This document shows positions 1-4,884 of a stretch of 5,850 bases of DNA, one piece after another. The position numbers were made by a program, and so were the translations under genes. Positions within the stretch are counted from its first letter, which is position 1. Each line of letters opens with the position of its first letter. The stretch comes from JASMHC01 sp964453855. GTDB lineage: Bacteria > Pseudomonadota > Alphaproteobacteria > Rhodobacterales > Rhodobacteraceae. A model generated the notes under the pieces. The model saw only the letters and a program-made list of their open reading frames with translations. It ran no database searches and was not told where the DNA came from. Location: NCBI GenBank assembly GCA_964453855.1, contig CAYVRN010000111.1, forward strand, positions 1-5,850, given 5' to 3'.

Positions 1-626
1 AGGAAATCTTTCCAATAAAGCGCGCCCGACAGGCATTCGCCATAAAGCACCTCATCCTCGACCAGCTCTTGCGGCATCCGGCGATCGGCATATACGTCCG
101 AGAAATACATTTCGCCGCCCGGTTTCAACAGATCGTAAACCCCGCGCAAAACCGCCTCTTTATCGGTGGCAAGGTTCAGAACACAGTTTGAAACGATGAT
201 GTCAAAGCTGCCTTTTTCAAGCGGCAGTTCGTCCAGTTTTTCGATGTAGCCTTTGTGGAATTCCACGTTCGAAGCTGCGTAGCCGAAAGCCTTGGCGTGA
301 TAGTCTTGATGGCGGCGGGCAACATCAAGCTGGTTGTCGGTCATATCGACACCGACAACCTTGCCGCTTTCGCCAACCAACCCTGACAACGCGTAGACAT
401 CCCGCCCCGAGCCGCTGCCCAGATCAAGTATGCGCGCGCCTTCCAAAGCTTCAGGCGCGATCAGACCGCACCCATAGTATTTGCTTGCGACCTCATCATG
501 GATTTTTGCCAGAACCGGCTTCAGCCAGTCGGGCATGTCCGCCGGAGTACAGCACGCATTGGTCTGCAAATCCGCCGAGGTCTTCAGCGTTTCGCCATAG
601 TATTCCTGAACGCTTTGATGTGTCAT
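1..626 (-). CDS. ArsM-like SAM-dependent methyltransferase (C-terminal part beyond left edge)
   Basis: The 208 visible residues form a class I SAM-dependent methyltransferase resembling arsenite methyltransferases (ArsM), soluble enzymes that methylate trivalent arsenic bound to cysteines. Seen: N-terminal VQEYYGETLKTSADLQT, a Cys pair at 25-26, YYGCG with Cys53, SAM motif I DLGSGSGRD at 68-76, acidic GVDMTDNQL at 92-100, SNCVLNL with Cys148, LLKPGGEMYFSDVYADRR near 166-183, and GECLSGALYW with Cys198. Characterised ArsM enzymes use four cysteines (two near the N-terminus, two that bind As(III)), and all four positions have candidates here. The start at 626 follows an AGAGG site and lies 9 bases after the SDR stop, so the two genes are probably co-transcribed. 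ArsM enzymes are usually about 350 residues, so roughly 140 should lie off the left edge. The family is secure; arsenic as the actual substrate is inferred, and related methyltransferases act on other substrates. Confidence 0.85.
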   Translation of the reverse strand, partial: MTHQSVQEYYGETLKTSADLQTNACCTPADMPDWLKPVLAKIHDEVASKYYGCGLIAPEALEGARILDLGSGSGRDVYALSGLVGESGKVVGVDMTDNQLDVARRHQDYHAKAFGYAASNVEFHKGYIEKLDELPLEKGSFDIIVSNCVLNLATDKEAVLRGVYDLLKPGGEMYFSDVYADRRMPQELVEDEVLYGECLSGALYWKDF

Positions 627-631
627 CTGTG

Positions 632-637
632 CCTCTT
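632..637 (-). promoter_or_regulatory. Ribosome binding site overlapping the SDR stop codon
   Basis: Read on the minus strand, the junction is TAAGAGGCACAGATG. The SDR stop codon TAA shares its two A residues with the AAGAGG Shine-Dalgarno sequence of the methyltransferase, six bases before its ATG. A ribosome terminating on the SDR would sit on this site, so translational coupling is likely. It also supports the methyltransferase start at 626. Confidence 0.75.
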
Positions 638-1415
638 ACAAAGTCGAGTTAAATTCGCCGCCATCCAGCAGCACGTTCTGGCCGATCATAAAGCCCACAT
701 ACTGCGAGCACATAAAGGCGCAGACATGGCCGAACTCTTCCGCCGTTCCGTCGCGTTTCGTCGGGTTGGCAGACTGACGTTGTGCGCGCGCTTCCTCAAC
801 GCTCATACCGCCCTGCTGCGAAGCACGGTTGTCCAGTGCCGCAATCCTGTCGGTGGCATGGCTGCCGGGTAGCAGGTTGTTCATCACAACGCCCTTGTCC
901 GCCACCTGACGGGACGTACCCGCTACGTAGCCGGTCAGACCGGCACGCGCCGAGTTTGACAGACCCAAGACGTTTAGCGGCGATTTCACCGAACGGCTGG
1001 TGATATTTACCACGCGACCCCAGCCGCGTTCCATCATTCCAGGTACCAGCGCTTTAATCAGCGCAATCGGGGTCAGCATGTTGGCATCAAGCGCTGCGAT
1101 GAAATCGTCACGCTCCCAGTCGGTCCATACGCCCGGAGGGGGGCCCCCTGCATTGTTGACCAGAATGTCCACCTGACCGGCAACCTCAATAAGCTGCGCG
1201 CGTCCTTTCTCGGTTGTCACATCGCAGGCCACGGCCTCTACCGATACGCCATAGGTGTCGCGGATATGCTGTGCTGTCGCCTCAAGCGCCTCGACGCCCC
1301 TCGCGTTGATCACCAGATCACAACCTGCTTCGGCCAATGCTTCGGCGCAACCGCGCCCCAAACCCTTGGATGACGCACAAACCAACGCGCGCTTACCTTT
1401 GATTCCCAGATCCAT
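636..1415 (-). CDS. Atypical short-chain dehydrogenase/reductase, FabG-like, lacking Tyr/Lys catalytic pair
   Basis: A 259-residue Rossmann-fold SDR, the usual length for classical SDRs, probably cytoplasmic. Seen: cofactor motif ASSKGLGRG at 14-22 (TGxxxGxG in canonical members), NARG at 37-40, CDV at 64-66, NNAGG at 87-91, Asn112, and NITSRS with Ser140. The catalytic Tyr should lie 13 residues after Ser140 and the Lys four further on, but these positions hold Ser153 and Arg157 (SNSAR). This matches the beta-ketoacyl-ACP-reductase-like SDR group known to deviate from both the cofactor motif and the catalytic tetrad. The C-terminal GQNVLLDGGEFNSTL is typical of SDRs. The start at 1415 is chosen because GGGAG lies six bases upstream and the domain begins at once; the open frame continues to 1739, but into the divergent Hint gene. 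Substrate unknown. It is the first gene of a pair with the ArsM-like methyltransferase. Confidence 0.9.
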   Translation of the reverse strand: MDLGIKGKRALVCASSKGLGRGCAEALAEAGCDLVINARGVEALEATAQHIRDTYGVSVEAVACDVTTEKGRAQLIEVAGQVDILVNNAGGPPPGVWTDWERDDFIAALDANMLTPIALIKALVPGMMERGWGRVVNITSRSVKSPLNVLGLSNSARAGLTGYVAGTSRQVADKGVVMNNLLPGSHATDRIAALDNRASQQGGMSVEEARAQRQSANPTKRDGTAEEFGHVCAFMCSQYVGFMIGQNVLLDGGEFNSTL

Positions 1416-1431
1416 GTGAAACTCCCAATTC

Positions 1432-1443
1432 TGTTGCGCAACA
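1432..1443. promoter_or_regulatory. Perfect 12-bp palindrome upstream of the SDR gene, possible operator
   Basis: TGTTGCGCAACA is an exact palindrome lying 17-28 bases before the SDR start, between its ribosome binding site and the likely promoter region. In this position it could be an operator for the SDR/methyltransferase pair. Next to it is a small AACC-GAAA-GGTT inverted repeat (1444-1455). No regulator can be named from the site alone. Confidence 0.4.
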
Positions 1444-1462
1444 AACCGAAAGGTTGACATTC

Positions 1463-1480
1463 GACCGCCGCGATGCGGTC
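1463..1480. promoter_or_regulatory. GACCGC-N6-GCGGTC dyad in the divergent promoter region
   Basis: A perfect 6-bp inverted repeat around a 6-base centre (CGCGAT). It lies directly after TTGACA (1454-1459) and just before the extended -10 at 1485-1493. This placement suits an operator that controls the Hint gene, or both divergent transcripts, by blocking RNA polymerase. As RNA it could also form a small hairpin in a leader of the SDR transcript. Function is inferred from position only. Confidence 0.4.
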
Positions 1481-1484
1481 TTAT

Positions 1485-1493
1485 TGCTAGAAT
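1485..1493 (+). promoter_or_regulatory. Extended -10 promoter candidate for the Hint gene
   Basis: TGCTAGAAT fits an extended -10 element (TGn followed by TAGAAT, one mismatch to TATAAT). It would start transcription near 1500 and leave a leader of about 48 bases before the ATG at 1548. A consensus-like TTGACA at 1454-1459 is too far away for this -10 (28 bases), but would pair with TCTTAT at 1479-1484 at a long 19-base spacing. Which element is used cannot be decided by eye. Confidence 0.4.
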
Positions 1494-1547
1494 ACTTTTC
1501 GGCCCAAGGCCACGGCATATTAAAGCGCAAACAGTCACAGGACCGCG

Positions 1548-2570
1548 ATGAGCGACGACGCATTCGAAGACCCATTGATCACAAAAGCGGTGCAAAGCAT
1601 CCCCGTTTACCCCGCAAACTTCTTTACGGTGGTCAACGGGGCGAACCTGCATGATCCAATCTCGATCTCGGACGAGCTGGCCGAGGGCGATATCTATATG
1701 CTGTCCCAGGACTGCTTGCGAGAGCGACTTTCGCTGCACACCGAAGATGACGGATATCTACGCATCGCAGCGAACACCGAATGCGGCATGCCTGATGCAT
1801 TGGTATTTGCCGATTGCACCCTGACGCTCATGTCACCCGACGGGCTGACATCTGAGGCTGTCGTGCTAGTTGAGCTTGATGCCGAGGGTCATATCGCCCA
1901 GACCTTTCTGCTGCCTCTGGCCCACCTGCAGCCAAAGACCGAATATTCACTGGTTGGCTACAACACCGAAAACGCCCGCGAGAAACTGGCGCAAGTGGCC
2001 TGTGTGTCCTTTGCCCGTGGCACGCATATAACGCTATCCACCGGACAACAGCGCCGCATCGAAGACCTCAAGGTCGGCGACATGGTGCTGACCCGCGACG
2101 ACGGCCCCCAGCAGGTGCGCTGGATCGGCCAGTCAACAGTGCGCGCGCATGGCCCATTTGCCCCTATCCTGATCCGCAAGGGGGCGATGCACAACGAAAA
2201 CGATCTGACTGTTTCACCAGATCACCGATTATTCATTTATCAACGTGCTGACCGTCTGGGCGCAGGAAGATCGGAATTGCTGATCAAGGCTCGGTATCTG
2301 GTGAACGGCGACACAATCCTTCAGTCCGAGGGTGGTTTTGTCGAGTATTTTCAACTTCTCTTTGACAGCCACCAGATCATCTATGCCGAGGGAATTGCCG
2401 CCGAAAGCCTGTTGGTCGACAACCGCAACCGCGCGGCGCTTCCATACGATCTGGCCTATGAAATCCGCGAACACGCGATCAGCGGACACCTCGATCTGGA
2501 AGTACAAGAGCGTCTTTTGAAATTTCCCGACGTCGCCGAGGTGCTTCGAAAAGCGTCAACCTCGGGATAA
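1548..2570 (+). CDS. Hint (Hedgehog/intein, Hint_2-type) domain protein
   Basis: A 340-residue protein with no signal peptide or membrane segment visible. Residues 1-150 form an acidic, probably beta-rich N-terminal region I cannot assign. From about 151 a Hint_2-type domain follows: CVSFARGTHI at 152-161, RIEDLKVGDMVLTRDDG at 170-186, RWIGQSTVRA, FAPILIRKGAM, NDLTVSPDHRLFI with His226, YLVNGDTI, and VEYFQLLFDSHQIIYAEGI near 265-282. Hint domains catalyse self-cleavage or splicing starting from an N-terminal Cys or Ser. Here Cys152 lies two residues before Ser154, which aligns with the Cys of the commoner CFARGT form, so the nucleophile is uncertain. A C-terminal tail of about 50 residues follows, so it is not a minimal intein, and no host exteins are recognisable. 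AGGA lies five bases before the ATG. It is the only plus-strand gene, divergent from the SDR and convergent with rpmG. Its biological role is unknown. Confidence 0.85.
   Translation: MSDDAFEDPLITKAVQSIPVYPANFFTVVNGANLHDPISISDELAEGDIYMLSQDCLRERLSLHTEDDGYLRIAANTECGMPDALVFADCTLTLMSPDGLTSEAVVLVELDAEGHIAQTFLLPLAHLQPKTEYSLVGYNTENAREKLAQVACVSFARGTHITLSTGQQRRIEDLKVGDMVLTRDDGPQQVRWIGQSTVRAHGPFAPILIRKGAMHNENDLTVSPDHRLFIYQRADRLGAGRSELLIKARYLVNGDTILQSEGGFVEYFQLLFDSHQIIYAEGIAAESLLVDNRNRAALPYDLAYEIREHAISGHLDLEVQERLLKFPDVAEVLRKASTSG
2536..2565 (+). terminator. Hairpin at the 3' end of the Hint gene, weak terminator candidate
   Basis: CCGAGGT (2536-2542) pairs with ACCTCGG (2559-2565). An inner GCTT/AAGC stem with a CGAA loop sits inside, leaving GTCA bulged. 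The hairpin overlaps the last codons of the Hint gene. A T-rich run (TATTTTT, 2577-2583) follows only after an 11-base gap, so this is not a canonical intrinsic terminator. Confidence 0.3.
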
Positions 2571-2611
2571 ATTGAGTATTTTTGCCAAGAAGAAGCAGGG
2601 GGGTAAAAATG

Positions 2612-2636
2612 AAAAAGCCGCCCAATACAGAGCGGC
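2612..2636 (-). terminator. Rho-independent terminator of rpmG
   Basis: On the minus strand GCCGCTC pairs with GGGCGGC (seven pairs including one G-U) around a six-base TGTATT loop, followed at once by TTTTT and, after CA, another TTTTT. It begins 26 bases after the rpmG stop. On the plus strand there is no T-run after the stem, so it serves rpmG only. Confidence 0.8.
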
Positions 2637-2662
2637 CAAATCAACTGTGAAGAAAGCGGATC

Positions 2663-2830
2663 TTACTTGATCTTGCCTTCTTTGTATTCAACGTGCTTGC
2701 GCACAACCGGATCGTATTTACGAACGGTCATTTTCTCGGTCATGGTGCGAGCGTTCTTCTTGGTGACATAGAAGTGGCCCGTGCCCGCGGTCGAGTTCAG
2801 GCGGATTTTGATCGTGGTTGGCTTCGCCAT
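2663..2830 (-). CDS. rpmG: 50S ribosomal protein L33
   Basis: A 55-residue basic protein beginning MAKPTTIKIRLNSTAGTG and ending KHVEYKEGKIK, the complete length and sequence pattern of bacterial ribosomal protein L33, a small component of the large subunit near the E site. It has no CxxC pairs, so it is the zinc-independent form typical of Proteobacteria. The start at 2830 is preceded by AGGAG at a seven-base spacing (2838-2842). The frame stays open upstream to 2914, but the added residues are not L33-like. It is a single-gene unit with its own promoter (2887-2914) and a strong terminator (2612-2636). It lies downstream of the YqcI/YcgG gene and convergent with the Hint gene. Confidence 0.97.
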   Translation of the reverse strand: MAKPTTIKIRLNSTAGTGHFYVTKKNARTMTEKMTVRKYDPVVRKHVEYKEGKIK

Positions 2831-2850
2831 GTGTATTCTCCTGATCGGGC

Positions 2851-2865
2851 GGGCGCATGTCGCCC
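2851..2865 (-). promoter_or_regulatory. Small GC hairpin in the rpmG leader
   Basis: GGGCG and CGCCC form a 5-bp stem around a five-base ACATG loop, ending eight bases before the AGGAG site of rpmG. It lies within the predicted 5' leader of about 50 bases. It could affect translation of L33 or mRNA stability, but a 5-bp GC stem is easily found by chance. Confidence 0.25.
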
Positions 2866-2886
2866 TAACGAATTCATGAAGCCTGC

Positions 2887-2914
2887 CTTTTAGCGATGCA
2901 CACGCCCGAGTCAA
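2887..2914 (-). promoter_or_regulatory. Sigma-70-type promoter of rpmG
   Basis: On the minus strand TTGACT (-35, 2909-2914) is followed after 16 bases by TAAAAG (-10, 2887-2892). Transcription would start near 2880, giving a leader of about 50 bases before the L33 start codon. The -35 is nearly consensus and the -10 is a fair match. The promoter lies in the 102-base gap between the YqcI/YcgG stop and rpmG. Confidence 0.6.
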
Positions 2915-2932
2915 CAGGCATTCCGGCCAAAA

Positions 2933-3664
2933 TCAATGCCTTTGTTGAAACGGACACGTTGTAAGCGCTGGTTCGTTATTTTCGGCAAGCGCATATTGCA
3001 CCCATTCGAGTTCGCCTTTCTGAAAACTGCCCAGAAGCGGCGAATGTGGCAAGCCGTCATAGACTTCAGCGCGGGCCCGAATCTTGGATCGCACCCGCTG
3101 ACCTTCAGGCGTAAATCCCGCGACAATATCAAAGCGCTCGCGGGGGTTTATGACCAGCGTGAAATATCGCCCGAGATTTCGGCTTTTGCGCCTTTTGTGA
3201 AGGGGGGCCGACATGTTCACAAACAATTGGGTGCCCGCAAAACAGAACGACCAGAACGACGATTCCGGTTCGACCGAGACATCTTCGGGCCAAGATGACG
3301 GGTCGTTTTCGTGCCAATACTGCAACGCTTGCCAACCAAGATCGTGGTACTGGCCAAGCGTCTGACACCCTGCGGCATCGTGCGAGAAGATCATCAGCAA
3401 GGGTATGGCGCTGTTCACCTTGCCATCCCAAGCCTGACAGGCTTCGACATAGTCACGCAGATCATCCATAGCGGCGGCAAATCCAACCTCGGCCACCTGA
3501 TTGACAAACGAGAACTGCAAAAGTTCCCGCCGGAATGCGTTTTGCGAGAAAGTACAGGGGAAATCAGAGGGCGGTGTCAGACGGTCAGCAAGATCACCCA
3601 GCGCAACGCGCCGCCAGTCGTTTTGGTCCAGTTTTGCGACCTCGGATTGATCCATCAATGCCAT
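2933..3664 (-). CDS. YqcI/YcgG family protein, candidate heme-dependent N-hydroxylase
   Basis: A 243-residue soluble protein of the YqcI/YcgG family. Seen: FPCTFSQNAFRRELLQFSFV at 35-54, SAIPLLMIF at 85-93, LGWQALQYWHENDPSSWPED at 109-128, SFWSFCFAGTQLFVNMSAP at 136-154, HKRRKSRNLG at 156-165, FTLVINPRERFD at 168-179, and a C-terminal YDGLPHSPLLGSF...EWVQYAL. Length and motif order fit the family. Known members oxidise guanidino nitrogens with heme, such as arginine N-hydroxylases in natural-product pathways and GntA of guanitoxin synthesis. His156 is a candidate heme ligand, by inference only. The start at 3664 is chosen because AGGGGG lies just upstream; MDQSE at 3655 is an alternative, and the open frame runs to 3787 without family similarity. 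No biosynthetic partners are present: rnpB lies upstream and rpmG downstream, so the substrate cannot be deduced. Confidence 0.82.
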   Translation of the reverse strand: MALMDQSEVAKLDQNDWRRVALGDLADRLTPPSDFPCTFSQNAFRRELLQFSFVNQVAEVGFAAAMDDLRDYVEACQAWDGKVNSAIPLLMIFSHDAAGCQTLGQYHDLGWQALQYWHENDPSSWPEDVSVEPESSFWSFCFAGTQLFVNMSAPLHKRRKSRNLGRYFTLVINPRERFDIVAGFTPEGQRVRSKIRARAEVYDGLPHSPLLGSFQKGELEWVQYALAENNEPALTTCPFQQRH

Positions 3665-3682
3665 GACATGCCCCCTACCAGT

Positions 3683-3711
3683 ATAGTTGAGGCAGAGGAA
3701 CAGGATTTCAA
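3683..3711 (-). promoter_or_regulatory. Possible promoter of the YqcI/YcgG gene
   Basis: On the minus strand TTGAAA (3706-3711) is followed after 17 bases by AACTAT (3683-3688). The match to sigma-70 elements is fair. The start point would fall close to the AGGGGG ribosome binding site, giving a very short leader. That weakens the call. Confidence 0.3.
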
Positions 3712-3755
3712 GGGATATATTCGGCGCTGGGAATGTAACGCACTTCGGAACGTTC

Positions 3756-3776
3756 GATGGGTTGAAACAACCCATC
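3756..3776 (-). terminator. Perfect 9-bp hairpin just downstream of rnpB
   Basis: GATGGGTTG and CAACCCATC form an uninterrupted 9-bp stem closed by a three-base TTT loop on the minus strand. It lies about 11 bases past the 3' strand of the RNase P P1 helix, where a terminator or processing signal of the precursor is expected. No U-run follows (the next bases are GAACGTTC, itself an 8-bp palindrome at 3748-3755). Termination would therefore have to be atypical or Rho-assisted, or the hairpin may only define the RNA 3' end. Confidence 0.5.
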
Positions 3777-3781
3777 TGGGA

Positions 3782-4180
3782 TAACATCGCGTGGAGAGCC
3801 TATAAGCCGGATTTTGTCCAAGGGGCGAACCCCTCTGGATGACCATTCATCTTGGCACCGCGTTGCCGCGGCACCTCTAGCTGCCAACCCGGATTTCTGG
3901 GCGGAAGCGGCCCTGTGGCGATATCCCGAAAGATCAGCCCACGCGAAATCCCTATTCGGCATTGCTCCTGGTGGGGCTTGCCATGCGGGTCCTGTTGCCA
4001 GTCCCCCGGTGGGCTCTTACTCCACCGTTTCACCCTTACCCATGCGGACATGGGCGGTTTCATTTCTGTGGCGCTTTCCGTCGGGTTGCCCCGCCCGGGC
4101 GTTACCCGGCACCATTGCTTCCCGGAGTCCGGACTTTCCTCGGGGCATAAGCCCCGCGGCCATCCAGCCCTCCACGCGAG
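3782..4180 (-). ncRNA. rnpB: RNase P RNA (class A, catalytic RNA of RNase P)
   Basis: This encodes the ribozyme that, with the RnpA protein, removes 5' leaders from pre-tRNAs. The P1 helix is a perfect 9-bp pairing of CGCGTGGAG (4170-4178) with CTCCACGCG (3788-3796). The universal P4 5' strand GAGGAAAGTCCGGACTCC is at 4124-4141, and its partner block ACAAAATCCGGCTTATA is at 3801-3817. The CGCCACAGAAA block and GGGTAAGGGTGAAACGGTG of the specificity-domain region lie between. The roughly 400-nt length is normal for class A. The 5' end is set by the promoter 4185-4213, which predicts a start near 4178-4180, exactly at P1. The 3' end is approximate; after P1 the sequence is ATGTTATCCC, without a clear ACCA-like tail. 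Open frames across this interval on both strands are not genes. Confidence 0.97.
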
Positions 4181-4184
4181 ATGT

Positions 4185-4213
4185 CAGATAGGTCAGTCAG
4201 GCAAGCAATGCAA
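4185..4213 (-). promoter_or_regulatory. rnpB promoter overlapping the end of the lipoprotein gene
   Basis: On the minus strand TTGCAT (-35, 4208-4213) lies 17 bases before TATCTG (-10, 4185-4190). The predicted start about seven bases downstream coincides with the first base pair of P1 of RNase P RNA, which supports the call. The -35 immediately follows the TGA stop of the upstream lipoprotein gene, so there is essentially no spacer. Confidence 0.65.
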
Positions 4214-4855
4214 TCAGTTGCTGCGGATCGAGCGGAAAACGCTTGGATCCCATGCACAGGCAAAGCCGTCGCCATCCGGATCAAGCCCCAGCTTGTCCTC
4301 TTCGGGACCGCCGGTGTCCAAAAACGCGATCTGCGCCAGATCCGGCGAGGCATAAGCCGCACAAGCCGCACGATATTTCTCGGCGGTCATAAACAGCAGG
4401 AAACGCTCGTACAGCGGTTCGCCCAAGGGATTGTTGGTGGCTAGCGCATAAGCCACAATGTTCGGACCACCCTGCCCTGTGCGTTGCGGCAGGTCTTTGG
4501 GTTCGACGACCGTGTAAAGTTCACGGTTCTGGGCCAGACGCTCGGCATCGCTTTCGATGCTCTGTCGTTCGGACACCGCGTCAAAATCGTTCTCGTCCGA
4601 AAGATTGAACAACCCGCCGCTGGTCGCAGGTTGCGTCTGGGTTTCGCCCGTCAGTTCCTGATCCAGCTCTTCGGCCTTTGATTCGGGCGTTTCGGCAGCC
4701 ACATAGCCGGTGCTTGCATCCAGAACGATCTCTTCCGAAATCACTGAGGCCGTTGGAAACGGCGTGTCCAGAGGGGCGGCCTCTTCCATCCCCTCTTCGG
4801 GGTTTTCACAAGCCACAAGGGCAACACAGGCCGCCACTGCCAAGAACCGTTTCAT
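4214..4855 (-). CDS. Excalibur-type calcium-binding lipoprotein
   Basis: A 213-residue predicted lipoprotein. Residues 1-16 are a short signal peptide (MKRF, hydrophobic core) ending in the lipobox LVAC with Cys16, so signal peptidase II cleavage and lipid anchoring are expected, with the body in the periplasm. Residues 17-75 are an acidic, low-complexity linker rich in Glu, Thr, Pro and Ala. The C-terminal part has Cys165 in YRAACAAYA and ends with DPDGDGFAC at 192-200, the Asp-rich loop and Cys of Excalibur domains. These bind calcium, and the two cysteines probably form a disulfide. Excalibur domains occur on extracellular nucleases and on proteins of unknown role; no nuclease domain is present here. 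GGGAG lies eight bases before the ATG. It starts 29 bases after the gatA stop, with no terminator between, so co-transcription with gatA is likely. Specific function unknown. Confidence 0.8.
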   Translation of the reverse strand: MKRFLAVAACVALVACENPEEGMEEAAPLDTPFPTASVISEEIVLDASTGYVAAETPESKAEELDQELTGETQTQPATSGGLFNLSDENDFDAVSERQSIESDAERLAQNRELYTVVEPKDLPQRTGQGGPNIVAYALATNNPLGEPLYERFLLFMTAEKYRAACAAYASPDLAQIAFLDTGGPEEDKLGLDPDGDGFACAWDPSVFRSIRSN

Positions 4856-4884
4856 CTACGCGTCTCCCGAAGGTTTTCAGCCCA

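Noticed and set aside
498..872. 124-residue plus-strand open frame
   Set aside because: Antisense to the ArsM-like and SDR genes, with Arg-rich composition typical of a shadow frame in GC-rich DNA.
1137..1149. GGGGGCCCCC palindrome with a run of six G and five C
   Set aside because: It encodes the Gly-Gly-Pro-Pro-Pro stretch after NNAG in the SDR, so coding explains it.
1416..1739. N-terminal extension of the SDR frame by 108 residues
   Set aside because: It lies antisense to the start of the Hint gene, lacks SDR similarity, and the start at 1415 has a good ribosome binding site and begins the Rossmann domain.
1548..2570. Possible intein inserted in a host protein
   Set aside because: No host extein is recognisable on either side, and the C-terminal end does not show an obvious HN-plus-nucleophile splice junction; a stand-alone Hint_2 protein fits better.
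3311..3784. 157-residue plus-strand open frame
   Set aside because: Antisense shadow of the YqcI/YcgG gene, with no domain and no convincing ribosome binding site.
3800..4355. Several overlapping open frames of 62-167 residues on both strands
   Set aside because: They fall across RNase P RNA and the end of the lipoprotein gene; the RNA's conserved motifs and pairing explain the interval.
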